Assembly (NCBI GenBank): GCA_964510065.1
Contig: CAZEAC010000021.1
Location: forward strand, 1 to 64,000
Direction: 5' to 3'
Source: CAZEAC01 sp964510065
GTDB taxonomy: Bacteria; Bdellovibrionota_C; UBA2361; CAIXSY01
Length of the DNA stretch: 64,000 bases
Of the stretch, positions 16,483-24,533 are shown piece after piece. Position numbers and translations under genes: made by a program. The notes beneath the pieces are model-generated. The model ran no database searches. It was not told the DNA's origin and worked only from the letters and a program-made list of their open reading frames with translations. How positions within the stretch are numbered: the stretch's first letter is position 1; every line of letters begins with the position of its first letter.

Positions 16483-17206
16483 CACACCAAAAAGCTTTGT
16501 AGTAGCGTTGACGAAGCAGGTTTAGCGCCCGCAGGTGAAGTCTTGATACCCATGACTTCGAATAATTCTTCGATCGCTTCGCAATCTCAATGAACGAGCG
16601 GCCCTTAAAATAATAAAGCTCAATTACCTCGCGCTCTTTAGGCGGTAGCGACTCAACGAGGGCAAGACACAGCGACGCATTTTCACGGGCAAGCAGAACG
16701 TCTTCAGGATTTTTGGCCGGCGTCACTTCAGCCATCTCTTGCTCCGTGTCTAACACGCTTAGCCGATACACCAGCGCACTTTTTGCAGCGTACTCAAAGA
16801 GGTGCGCAAGCCGCTGCTCTCTCTTAAGTTTTCTGGTAGTAGTATTATGCGTAAGCTTTTCAATGGTGGCCCTGTCATCGCGCAACGAATCAACGCCCTC
16901 GAGCGCCCGAAGAACCTGGTATGCTGGGGGAGGAAGCTCAGATGACCTTCGAAGGCAGTCGATTATTGCTCCGCGTACCCGAAGAAACGCAAATGTGCGA
17001 AATTCCCCCTGCGACGGCTCATACCGCTCGGCTGCTTCGACAAGCCCTAAGTACCCGGCCGCACGAAGCTCATCGCGCAGTTCAATGGGCACGGCCATTG
17101 TGCGAATAATTCTCCTGACCAGGCTTTCGACCAGCTTACCGTACTTGGCAATCAGGCTGTCGCGAAACGAATTACTTCGGGTCACCATGCAATCTATTGA
17201 TTCCAT
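16469..17206 (-). CDS. RNA polymerase sigma factor, sigma-28 (FliA/WhiG) family
   Basis: 245 residues with sigma region 2 (LVRRIIRTMAVPIELRDELRAAGYLGLVEAAERYEPSQG, discussed here as the FliA-type region 2.1-2.2), region 2.4 (FAFLRVRGAIIDCLR), a region 3 and region 4 with a helix-turn-helix (LPPKEREVIELYYFKGRSFI, then SKSWVSRLHLRALNLLR). It recruits RNA polymerase to sigma-28-type promoters. Being the first gene of the T3SS block and overlapping sctJ, it probably drives this operon or its effectors. I prefer the ATG at 17206, with AGGA 4 bases upstream, over the ATG at 17236. Confidence 0.92.
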   Translation of the reverse strand: MESIDCMVTRSNSFRDSLIAKYGKLVESLVRRIIRTMAVPIELRDELRAAGYLGLVEAAERYEPSQGEFRTFAFLRVRGAIIDCLRRSSELPPPAYQVLRALEGVDSLRDDRATIEKLTHNTTTRKLKREQRLAHLFEYAAKSALVYRLSVLDTEQEMAEVTPAKNPEDVLLARENASLCLALVESLPPKEREVIELYYFKGRSFIEIAKRSKNYSKSWVSRLHLRALNLLRQRYYKAFWCDENK

Positions 17207-17429
17207 ACTATCCTGAGCCGAGAAAGCTTTTTCCATTGGCTACGAAAGCTACTCTTGCATCGAATTCCACTTGCCTATTCGTGGAACCGGAAGGAAAGTT
17301 TCCTGTTATTTTTGAGTGTCCTACCTAATTGAAACAACTCGTGATTTCGCCATTTCCTCAACACTTAGTTGAGCCTTTTGACAGCTCGGTGGTAAGTTCG
17401 CACAGTCTACAAGCACAAGGGATCGGTTT

Positions 17430-18419
17430 ATGGGGTTTCCACAGGTTCGAATGAGAAGACTTCGGCAGTCCGCGATGTTGCGGGCAATGGTCCGTGAAAC
17501 AAGAATCGCCGTCGATAATCTAATGATGCCTATCTTTTTGGTGCCGGGCAGTAATGTAAAAAAAGAGATTTCGAGCCTTCCCGGCTGCTACCATCTTAGC
17601 GTCGATATGGCGGTTGAGGAGGCAAAAGCGATCCGTGATCTCGGCATCCCCTCGGTACTGCTTTTCGCAGTGCCGGAATATAAGGATGAAAAAGGCTCTT
17701 CTGGTTGTGCCGATAACGGCATTGTGCAGCGGGCCGTCCGCGCAATGAAGCAAGATGTTGCGGGCCTCTGCGTAACTACTGATTTATGTTTCTGCGAATA
17801 TACTTCACATGGCCACTGTGGCGTGATTAATGCAGGTGATGTCGACAATGATCCGACCTTAACTATGCTCGTTGAGCAGGCGCTTTCACACGCCAGAGCT
17901 GGGGCAGATATTATCGCGCCAAGCGGGATGATGGATGGATGTGTGGCCACACTTCGCGAGGGCCTTGACTCTGCCGGCTTCCAGAATGCAGTCATCATGA
18001 GCTACGCGGCGAAATATGCCTCGGCGTTCTACGGCCCTTTTCGTGAGGCAGTTCAGTCATCACCGCAATTCGGCGATCGCCGGAGTTATCAGATGGATCC
18101 TTCAAATCTTCAACAGGCACTCCGTGAAGTTGAACTAGATATTGAAGAGGGCGCAGATATTGTCATGGTCAAGCCAGCGATGGCGTTTCTCGACGTAGTT
18201 CGCGAAGTGAAGACCCGTTTCGGCGTTCCGACTGCCGCGTATAACGTCTCCGGAGAATATGCCATGGTCAAGGCCGCTGCGCGCCTTGGCTGGATAGATG
18301 AAAAACGGATAATGTTTGAGCTGCTTACTTCAATTCGCCGCGCCGGAGCCGACATCATAATTACTTATTTTGCGAAGGATGCCGCGGCCTTGATTGCGAA
18401 GGGTGAGCCCGTTTTATAG
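17430..18419 (+). CDS. hemB: Delta-aminolevulinic acid dehydratase (porphobilinogen synthase)
   Basis: Condenses two 5-aminolevulinate molecules to porphobilinogen in haem and tetrapyrrole synthesis. The 329 residues match the family. Both Schiff-base lysines are present: K195 in SYAAKYASAFYGPF and K248 in MVKPAM. C120, C122 and C130 in DLCFCEYTSHGHC form the zinc site, so this is the Zn-dependent type rather than the Asp-rich Mg-dependent type. AAGGGA precedes the ATG by about 8 bases. It is divergent from the T3SS operon, with no other haem gene adjacent. Confidence 0.97.
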   Translation: MGFPQVRMRRLRQSAMLRAMVRETRIAVDNLMMPIFLVPGSNVKKEISSLPGCYHLSVDMAVEEAKAIRDLGIPSVLLFAVPEYKDEKGSSGCADNGIVQRAVRAMKQDVAGLCVTTDLCFCEYTSHGHCGVINAGDVDNDPTLTMLVEQALSHARAGADIIAPSGMMDGCVATLREGLDSAGFQNAVIMSYAAKYASAFYGPFREAVQSSPQFGDRRSYQMDPSNLQQALREVELDIEEGADIVMVKPAMAFLDVVREVKTRFGVPTAAYNVSGEYAMVKAAARLGWIDEKRIMFELLTSIRRAGADIIITYFAKDAAALIAKGEPVL

Positions 18420-18577
18420 CCCTTGAATTGATGAACATTCTATTCTTGGCAAATTCAGCCTGAAGTTGAAATCACACAGGAGCCGCAGACGTAAGGAGTA
18501 CACCTACTCCGATTTTATTAGCGATCAGAGAAAAATCATATTGATGCTCGCCGCTCCGCCGCATACTCTTATTATAC

Positions 18578-20479
18578 ATGGCGTTATGGCATAAATTGTA
18601 CTCAGTCGCGCAGCGTGTTCGATTACCACTGGTTATCGCCGTGCATATCGCGCTATTCGCCGGAAGCTATCTTGCGGCGCTCCTTTTGCGCTTCGATCTT
18701 GATATCGAGGAGTCCTTTGTCCAGCGCGCCCTGCTTTTACCTATCCTTGTCCTCGTGCTTACCCGATTTGCAGCATACACCTGGTGGGATCTTAACCGAG
18801 GCTCGTGGCGCTACGCATCGACTCGCGATCTGCTGACCCTGGTCAAGGCCCATGTCGCCTCTACGACGGCATTTGTCGCGGTGGTTGCTTTAGCGCGGAT
18901 TCCTGACGTGCCTCGTTCGGTTATTCTTATCGACTTCGGACTCTCGCTCTTTTTGAGCGGAGGGTTACGCTTTATGGTTCGAATTGCCAGCGAACGCTTT
19001 GCCAGCAGAAATCCTGAGTTTTCAGGGATTCGCGAGGTAGTCATCTTGGGTGCCGGCGATTCAGGGCATCTGCTCGTAAAAAATCTCCTTAGCCAAAAAC
19101 GGATAATGTACCGCCCGGTCGCGGTCCTCGACGACAGTGAGCGGCTACAGGGGAGCAAGGTTGACGGCGTTCCGGTATGTGGCACCCTTTCGGAACTCGA
19201 GGCGACATTGCTTCGACTTCCGCGAGTCTCAGCGGTAATCGCCGCTATTCCCTCGCTTTCATCGGAAAAGATGTCGCGAATTCGCGGCACCTGCACCGCG
19301 CACGACGTGCCCTTAAAGCGGCTTCAGTCGTTTGAAGATATCGCCTGTGCCGACGCACTTTCGACAACACCCTTTCTTTCCATCGAAAGCGTGCTTGAAA
19401 AAGAGGTTGATATCGAGCACGAAAGTGAAATTCGTGAGGCGCTTTCCGGAAAACGAATTCTGGTTACCGGAGCCGGCGGCTCAATCGGCTCGGAGTTGGT
19501 GCGCCAGATTTTGCCATTTGGCCCTGCCGAGCTCACGCTCGTCGACATGAATGAATACAATCTTTTTCGAATTGAGCGCGAACTCTCCGGACGACATGAC
19601 GACACAGTGAAACATTTCTGCCTGGGCAATATTTGCGACGCACATCGGCTACAGTCAATTATGAGCCAAGTACATCCACAAATCGTTTTTCATGCTGCAG
19701 CCTATAAACATGTACCCTTGATGGAGGCAAACTGCTACGAGGCTTTTTGTACGAACGTACTCGGCACACGAAACACACTACAGGCCGCATGGCGTTGCGG
19801 GGCTGAACAATTCGTGATGATCTCAACTGACAAGGCAGTAGATCCAAGCAGCATTATGGGTTGCACGAAACGTATCGCCGAAGCCCTGACGCAATCGTAT
19901 CATAATGCGTCGCGCACTGAAGGCAGCGAATTGAAAACTGCGGTGGTCCGCTTTGGTAACGTGATCAACAGTAATGGCTCTGTAATTCCGCTTTTTCGCG
20001 AACAAATTCTGAGCGGTGGTCCAATTACCGTGACACACCCTCAGATGGAGCGTTTTTTCATGTCAATTCGCGAGGCGGTGCGCCTTGTACTTACTGCCGG
20101 CATCTTAGGAACACACGGGGAAATTTACCTGCTCGATATGGGCAAACCGATCAAGATAGTCGATGTCGCGCGAAAAATGCGCGCGCTTTATGGCCGTCGC
20201 GACATCCCAATTGTGTTCACTGGAATCCGTCCCGGAGAGAAATTGAGCGAAGTACTTACCGATCTGACCGAAGAGCAGGTGAGTACTACATATCGTAAAA
20301 TTCGCAAGCTCCAGTCGAAACATGCGCATCCCGAGACAGTTCGGCAATGGGTCGAGAGTTTCGATCAGACCCTGCGCTCACTTCCGGATGAAGTTATTGC
20401 AGAGGAGATTCGGCTACAGGCGCGCATGCTCTCTGGACGGGCAAGCAGCGCGCTTTTTCAGGGAATTCAGGTCGCATAG
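18578..20479 (+). CDS. Membrane-bound UDP-sugar 4,6-dehydratase (CapD/WbpM/PglF family)
   Basis: 633 residues. Four N-terminal membrane helices (to about residue 135) anchor it in the inner membrane. A first Rossmann domain begins VVILGAGDSGHLL near 155 and a second, catalytic one begins RILVTGAGGSIGSE near 290. The catalytic region reads STDKAVDPSSIMGCTKR, the S-M-K variant typical of this family rather than S-Y-K. It acts on UDP-N-acetyl-hexosamine to give 4-keto-6-deoxy sugars for capsule, O-antigen or glycoprotein glycans. No glycosyltransferases adjoin it. No strong ribosome binding site precedes the ATG. Confidence 0.93.
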   Translation: MALWHKLYSVAQRVRLPLVIAVHIALFAGSYLAALLLRFDLDIEESFVQRALLLPILVLVLTRFAAYTWWDLNRGSWRYASTRDLLTLVKAHVASTTAFVAVVALARIPDVPRSVILIDFGLSLFLSGGLRFMVRIASERFASRNPEFSGIREVVILGAGDSGHLLVKNLLSQKRIMYRPVAVLDDSERLQGSKVDGVPVCGTLSELEATLLRLPRVSAVIAAIPSLSSEKMSRIRGTCTAHDVPLKRLQSFEDIACADALSTTPFLSIESVLEKEVDIEHESEIREALSGKRILVTGAGGSIGSELVRQILPFGPAELTLVDMNEYNLFRIERELSGRHDDTVKHFCLGNICDAHRLQSIMSQVHPQIVFHAAAYKHVPLMEANCYEAFCTNVLGTRNTLQAAWRCGAEQFVMISTDKAVDPSSIMGCTKRIAEALTQSYHNASRTEGSELKTAVVRFGNVINSNGSVIPLFREQILSGGPITVTHPQMERFFMSIREAVRLVLTAGILGTHGEIYLLDMGKPIKIVDVARKMRALYGRRDIPIVFTGIRPGEKLSEVLTDLTEEQVSTTYRKIRKLQSKHAHPETVRQWVESFDQTLRSLPDEVIAEEIRLQARMLSGRASSALFQGIQVA

Positions 20480-20535
20480 TGCAGATAACACTCCGATAAG
20501 AATAGGAGAGGCGCGGAGAGCCGCACGAACGGCAA

Positions 20536-21042
20536 TTAAAAGTAGCGATCGGTCGCCGCGCAGCTTGAAGATTGATCTTCCAGCGGAACGGAATAGCTAC
20601 GAGAGAAACGCCCCGGAATTACAATTCCGAAGCGAGCCACAGTATCACAGAGCGTGCATCGAATACGTACATTCGTGGTCAAATTAATTGCACGCTTATT
20701 GTCATCATAAGGTGAACTCGCAACCGGCGGATACTCGGCAATCAAAAGCTGTAATGGCTGGCCCGCGTTGTCTTCGTAGGTACTCATATCCACATCAAAT
20801 CGAGTCATTGTCGCCATAAACGCCGAGAACCCAGCGCGGTTGCATTCCGAAGTTCGGATTGCTGCAGCTCGTCCGGCTTGGCGCAGTGCTTCACTAATCA
20901 CCAACGTGCTGTAAAGCACCTGCATTGCGCTAATCGCCGCAAGAACTAAACCTAGAAAAATTGGCAGCGCGATTGCCGCTTCGAGAAGACTTGCACCATA
21001 TTCGGTCTGAGACGTGGCCTTATTCAATGAAGCGCAGCGCAT
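20536..21042 (-). CDS. TadE-like pseudopilin
   Basis: 168 residues with a short basic leader, then GASLLEAAIALPIFLGLVLAAISAMQVLY: a Gly before a helix with Glu at position 5, as in TadE/TadF pseudopilins cut by prepilin peptidase. The periplasmic part has paired cysteines (CTLCD, SSSCAA) that could form disulphides. The Tad system assembles Flp pili for adhesion and surface colonisation. Its start overlaps the end of the preceding pseudopilin by 19 bp. No other tad genes are in the window. Confidence 0.75.
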   Translation of the reverse strand: MRCASLNKATSQTEYGASLLEAAIALPIFLGLVLAAISAMQVLYSTLVISEALRQAGRAAAIRTSECNRAGFSAFMATMTRFDVDMSTYEDNAGQPLQLLIAEYPPVASSPYDDNKRAINLTTNVRIRCTLCDTVARFGIVIPGRFSRSYSVPLEDQSSSCAATDRYF

Positions 21043-21611
21043 GGCCCTCCCCCCGCTTCAGAAACATCCTTCTTCGACTCAACATAAAAAAGCGCACGCG
21101 CGCTTTTTGGAAACGCCAGCGAAGTCAAAAAGCTGCCCCGCTCCGGATTGAGCCTCTGCAAAGTAAGGAGAAACCCATACACATTTGTATCGTTTATCCG
21201 CGATCGCACAAGCTTGGGAAATCTCCCCACAGAGGTAAGCTCACGGTAACTATTCATTAGATCGCTGTCGTTGATATCAACTTTTTGTAGACGAATTCCG
21301 TATCGATTCGGATTCGCGCCAAGCGACGCAAGCGCGGCCCGAGTTTGCGCTTCTATGTGCTCACAAATAGTGTGCGCTGGACCGACATCGGGATTCTGGT
21401 AACCGGCGGTGTTTCGTGCAGCGATGCGTGCTGCTTCAGCTAGATTGGCGTATTCGCGATATCCCCTTCCATATTCAACTATTATTCCAATACAAAAGAT
21501 CAGTACCCCAGCAATAACTGAAAACTCGATCATGAAGCCGCCGCGCTCGCGAATTGGCTCCGAATGATTATTTTGATTGCAGCTACGAAAAAGCCCTCGG
21601 CATCCTGCCAT
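21024..21611 (-). CDS. TadE/TadG-like pseudopilin
   Basis: 195 residues. After a leader, ERGGFMIEFSVIAGVLIFCIGIIVEYG is the Gly-x4-Glu pseudopilin signal followed by one membrane helix, and EYANLAEAARIAARNTAG is the polar helix common to TadE-type proteins. The rest is a periplasmic domain with few cysteines. It forms a two-gene unit with the next pseudopilin. The start at 21611 has GGAGG 12 bases upstream; an internal ATG nearer the helix is possible. Confidence 0.7.
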   Translation of the reverse strand: MAGCRGLFRSCNQNNHSEPIRERGGFMIEFSVIAGVLIFCIGIIVEYGRGYREYANLAEAARIAARNTAGYQNPDVGPAHTICEHIEAQTRAALASLGANPNRYGIRLQKVDINDSDLMNSYRELTSVGRFPKLVRSRINDTNVYGFLLTLQRLNPERGSFLTSLAFPKSARALFYVESKKDVSEAGGGPCAALH

Positions 21612-21818
21612 CGCGCTTCAGATCCTCCGGTTAACGGCGCTCCAGAATCCCAACCTATTGAATTTCCTTGAAGTTCTCTCGCGAGAACTTGATTCCGCAC
21701 CCTGTATTTCTAGTTATCCTCGTTTTGCGGGGAGATGCGACATAAGAAGATTTGTCACCGCTTCGTACGCGCCCGCTTCTTAGCGCAAGGGTCGCTGCGA
21801 AACGTGAGTGTTTCCAAG

Positions 21819-23051
21819 CTAGAAAAGTATTCTTGTTCGAATATTCGTATCGAGTCGCTCGATACTTTCAACAATGCCACGCGAAAGCGTTTTGTCGACA
21901 TCCATTATCAAATAGCCAACATCATTCCTCGTACCAAGATACTGCGCACGAATATTCCCGCCTGCTTCTGCAATCAATTGGGTAATATCACGTAACACCC
22001 CAGGAACATTCTTATGAATGTTGAGAATACGGTGACTATTCACAAGGAGTGGAAGCTCCATTTCAGGAAAGTTTACTGCACCAGTTGTACTGCCCGTGTC
22101 CGAATAGCGAATTAATTTATTAGCCACCTCAAGAGCGATATTTCGCTGCGCCTCTTCGGTGCTCCCGCCTACATGCGGGGTAAGAATAACATTATCAAGT
22201 CCACAAAGCGGCGACTCGAACCGCTCGCCATTTGAATTGGGCTCGCTTGGAAAGACATCAAGCGCTGCGCCGGCGAGATGTCCGCGCTTTAGCGCATCGA
22301 CAAGCGCATCAATCTGCACTACGGTGCCACGGCTCAAGTTCAAAAGATATGCGCCTTTCTTCATTAACCCAAGCTCCTCGGCACCAATCATCTCGTATGT
22401 TGCGGGAGTTTCGGGCACATGCAACGTCACAAAATCCGAGCGCTGTAAGAGATCCTTGAGTGACGAAACTTGTTCAGCGGTGCCGAGCGAAAGCTTTGCG
22501 GCAATATCGTAGTAAAGCACGCGCATGCCAAAAGCCTCGGCCAAAAGCCCAACCTGCGGTCCGATATGGCCATAGCCAACAATACCTAGGGTCTTGTTAC
22601 GAACTTCGTAACAGCCAACAGCAGCCTTGTCCCACTCGCCTCGATGAAGCTTTAAGCTTTTGTGCGCGGCCTTTCTTGATAACATCACTACTTCTGCAAG
22701 CGTAAGTTCAGCAACGCTTCGGGTATTGCTAAATGGAGCGTTGAGCACCAAGACTCCTGCGGAAGCCGCGGCGTCAATTTCGACCTGATTTGTACCGATA
22801 CAGAAACAGCCGACGGCGAGCAGATTCTTCGCTTCGGAAAGCACGGACTGTGTGACCTGAGTCTTGGAACGTATCCCCAGGAAATGGACATTCTTGATCG
22901 CCTTCTTTAGCTCATCTTCGGGCAGCGCGGGTTTTAATAGCTCCACATTGCTGTAACCGGCCTCGCGAAAGCGCTCGACAGCCACCGGATCGATTGCTTC
23001 CAAAAGCAGAATTTTAACTTTTTCCTTAGGAAATGAGAGCTCTTGCGCCAT
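21819..23051 (-). CDS. serA: D-3-phosphoglycerate dehydrogenase
   Basis: First committed step of serine synthesis: 3-phosphoglycerate to 3-phosphohydroxypyruvate with NAD+. 410 residues, the same length as the E. coli enzyme. The NAD-binding motif is TLGIVGYGHIGPQVG near residue 155; catalytic Arg in NLSRGTVV and His in ILTPHVGGST follow. The C-terminal 75 residues form an ACT domain (HKNVPGVLRDITQLIAEAG), the serine-feedback site. Start chosen at the ATG at 23051 with AAGGG upstream; an in-frame TTG 13 codons earlier lacks support. Confidence 0.96.
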   Translation of the reverse strand: MAQELSFPKEKVKILLLEAIDPVAVERFREAGYSNVELLKPALPEDELKKAIKNVHFLGIRSKTQVTQSVLSEAKNLLAVGCFCIGTNQVEIDAAASAGVLVLNAPFSNTRSVAELTLAEVVMLSRKAAHKSLKLHRGEWDKAAVGCYEVRNKTLGIVGYGHIGPQVGLLAEAFGMRVLYYDIAAKLSLGTAEQVSSLKDLLQRSDFVTLHVPETPATYEMIGAEELGLMKKGAYLLNLSRGTVVQIDALVDALKRGHLAGAALDVFPSEPNSNGERFESPLCGLDNVILTPHVGGSTEEAQRNIALEVANKLIRYSDTGSTTGAVNFPEMELPLLVNSHRILNIHKNVPGVLRDITQLIAEAGGNIRAQYLGTRNDVGYLIMDVDKTLSRGIVESIERLDTNIRTRILF

Positions 23052-23203
23052 AATGCCCTTAACAATAGTAAGGCTGAGTACGGATTGCAAATTAGCCCAA
23101 AAAGGCTTTGTGGCGAGACCTTAAGATAGGGTCTCCCGTAGTATCCTGAGCATCTATTATAATACTGCCAGGTTCTTAAACTCACTTGGAGAAGGTCGAG
23201 AAA

Positions 23204-23641
23204 ATGTATCAATCTTTACTGCTGCTCGCACTTATTCTGCTTTCTCATCCCGAACTAGTGTCTGCCTCGAAGCAGTATCGCTGTTATGGCATGGTGCAGT
23301 ATCGGCCCTGTGATCCCAATCCACCTCCCGAGCGGCCGGCTATGCGCCGCCGCCCTGACCCTCGAGCGCATTTTAATATTGATACTGCAAATCTCAAGTA
23401 TGCCAAAGTTTTGAGCTCGAACCTGAAGAAGGTCTCAGCAATGGACGGAGTCTGGGGTGGAAGGGTTGAAGGAAACGGCACGGTGCATTTGGAGCTGCAA
23501 ATTTATCGAGGCGGGGCATTAGAATCAAAGCGTTATATGGGCCATGTTCCGCTTAAGAATAAATCAACAGCATTTCGTTTCCGATCGGTGATGCCGAATG
23601 GACCGGCCTGGAGCTGGAAGATCGTCGCTTCAGCGACTTAG
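23204..23641 (+). CDS. Small secreted protein
   Basis: 145 residues with a signal peptide (YQSLLLLALILLSHPELVSA) and a Cys pair near the mature N terminus (YRCYGMVQYRPCDPN), followed by a basic Pro/Arg segment and a beta-rich C-terminal half (TVHLELQIYRGGALESKRY). Predicted periplasmic or exported. No family recognised. GGAGAAGG lies about 9 bases before the ATG at 23204. Confidence 0.7.
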   Translation: MYQSLLLLALILLSHPELVSASKQYRCYGMVQYRPCDPNPPPERPAMRRRPDPRAHFNIDTANLKYAKVLSSNLKKVSAMDGVWGGRVEGNGTVHLELQIYRGGALESKRYMGHVPLKNKSTAFRFRSVMPNGPAWSWKIVASAT

Positions 23642-23736
23642 TGGCGACTCCGGATGTTTCTCCTGATGCAATTGTTTTTAAAAGGGCGAGTACCCCGTGC
23701 GCGTCAGTTCATTAACCCCAGGTATTCTTCCCCCGT

Positions 23737-23840
23737 CTCTGTGACCTCCGTGTCTCTGTGGTTTAAATACTCTAGAAACCACAGAGACACGGAGGTCACA
23801 GAGTAGCGGAAAAAGCTACGCACACTTAATGGGTAGTTAC
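23737..23840 (+). repeat. Two-hairpin intergenic element, copy C
   Basis: A perfect 28-bp inverted repeat (23737-23764 and 23776-23803) with an 11-nt loop, the same geometry as copy B. It is followed by GCTACGCACACTTAATGGGTAG, shown as the shared tail whose halves pair into a second hairpin. It sits in the 332-bp gap 23642-23973, which otherwise holds no gene. Confidence 0.85.
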
Positions 23841-23973
23841 CCCGTCCGCTTTAACTCATTGAAAGTCATCAATTTTTCATCCTGCTGCTACGAGAAAGCA
23901 GGTTTGACTATTGCCTGCTTAGGAGTATCATTAGCTAGTTCATCTTCAGCGCCATTCAAAGGAAGTTTAGGCA

Positions 23974-24348
23974 GTGATTGTCGAAGGTATTAATACACCT
24001 CAAAATGAATCCGTAAGCGAACAGCCCGAGCTTGATCGCGAAGGCTTACCCGCGAGAGAAAAATCTCCAAGAACACAAGTTCATTCTAGAATAGGCGCGG
24101 CCTCGCCTCTCGTTGAGGTCATTTTTAGACATTCCCGTGCGCTCACCGGCTATCTCTTCCGGCGCGGCAGAGATGAACAGAGCCAGGGCAAAGTGGTGGC
24201 CGAAGGACAGGTAGTGCCTAGGACCTTTGTCAAAGTCGGCCAGGTAGTGAACAGTGCGCTCAAGAGTGGGGATGACCGCTCACTCTCACTCGGCACTGCA
24301 ATGTCAAAATTTTTTAGACTGCCGCCAGAAGATTATAAAAATAATTGA
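23974..24348 (+). CDS. Hypothetical protein
   Basis: 124 residues starting at GTG, with AAGGAAG 9 bases upstream. Polar N-terminal half rich in Glu, Ser and Arg; basic C-terminal half with VEVIFRHSRALTGYLFRRG. No signal peptide, membrane helix or known domain. Confidence 0.55.
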   Translation: MIVEGINTPQNESVSEQPELDREGLPAREKSPRTQVHSRIGAASPLVEVIFRHSRALTGYLFRRGRDEQSQGKVVAEGQVVPRTFVKVGQVVNSALKSGDDRSLSLGTAMSKFFRLPPEDYKNN

Positions 24349-24533
24349 GCGCGAACAGATTAGTTCCTCACGTTAGCAAACCATTACCCTACCCTCTTGA
24401 TTGTACGCCGCGTAAGGCGACTTTTAATGCGATGCGAGCGCCATCGCGCCAGACACATTTCTGAATATCACAAGCCGATACTTTTTATCGGCTGCACTCC
24501 CCTTTTCCACCTTACTTATGGTACACTTAACAG

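Noticed and set aside
17715..17722. GCCGATAA, the sigma-28 -10 consensus
   Set aside because: It lies inside hemB without a TAAA box at the right distance; judged coincidental.
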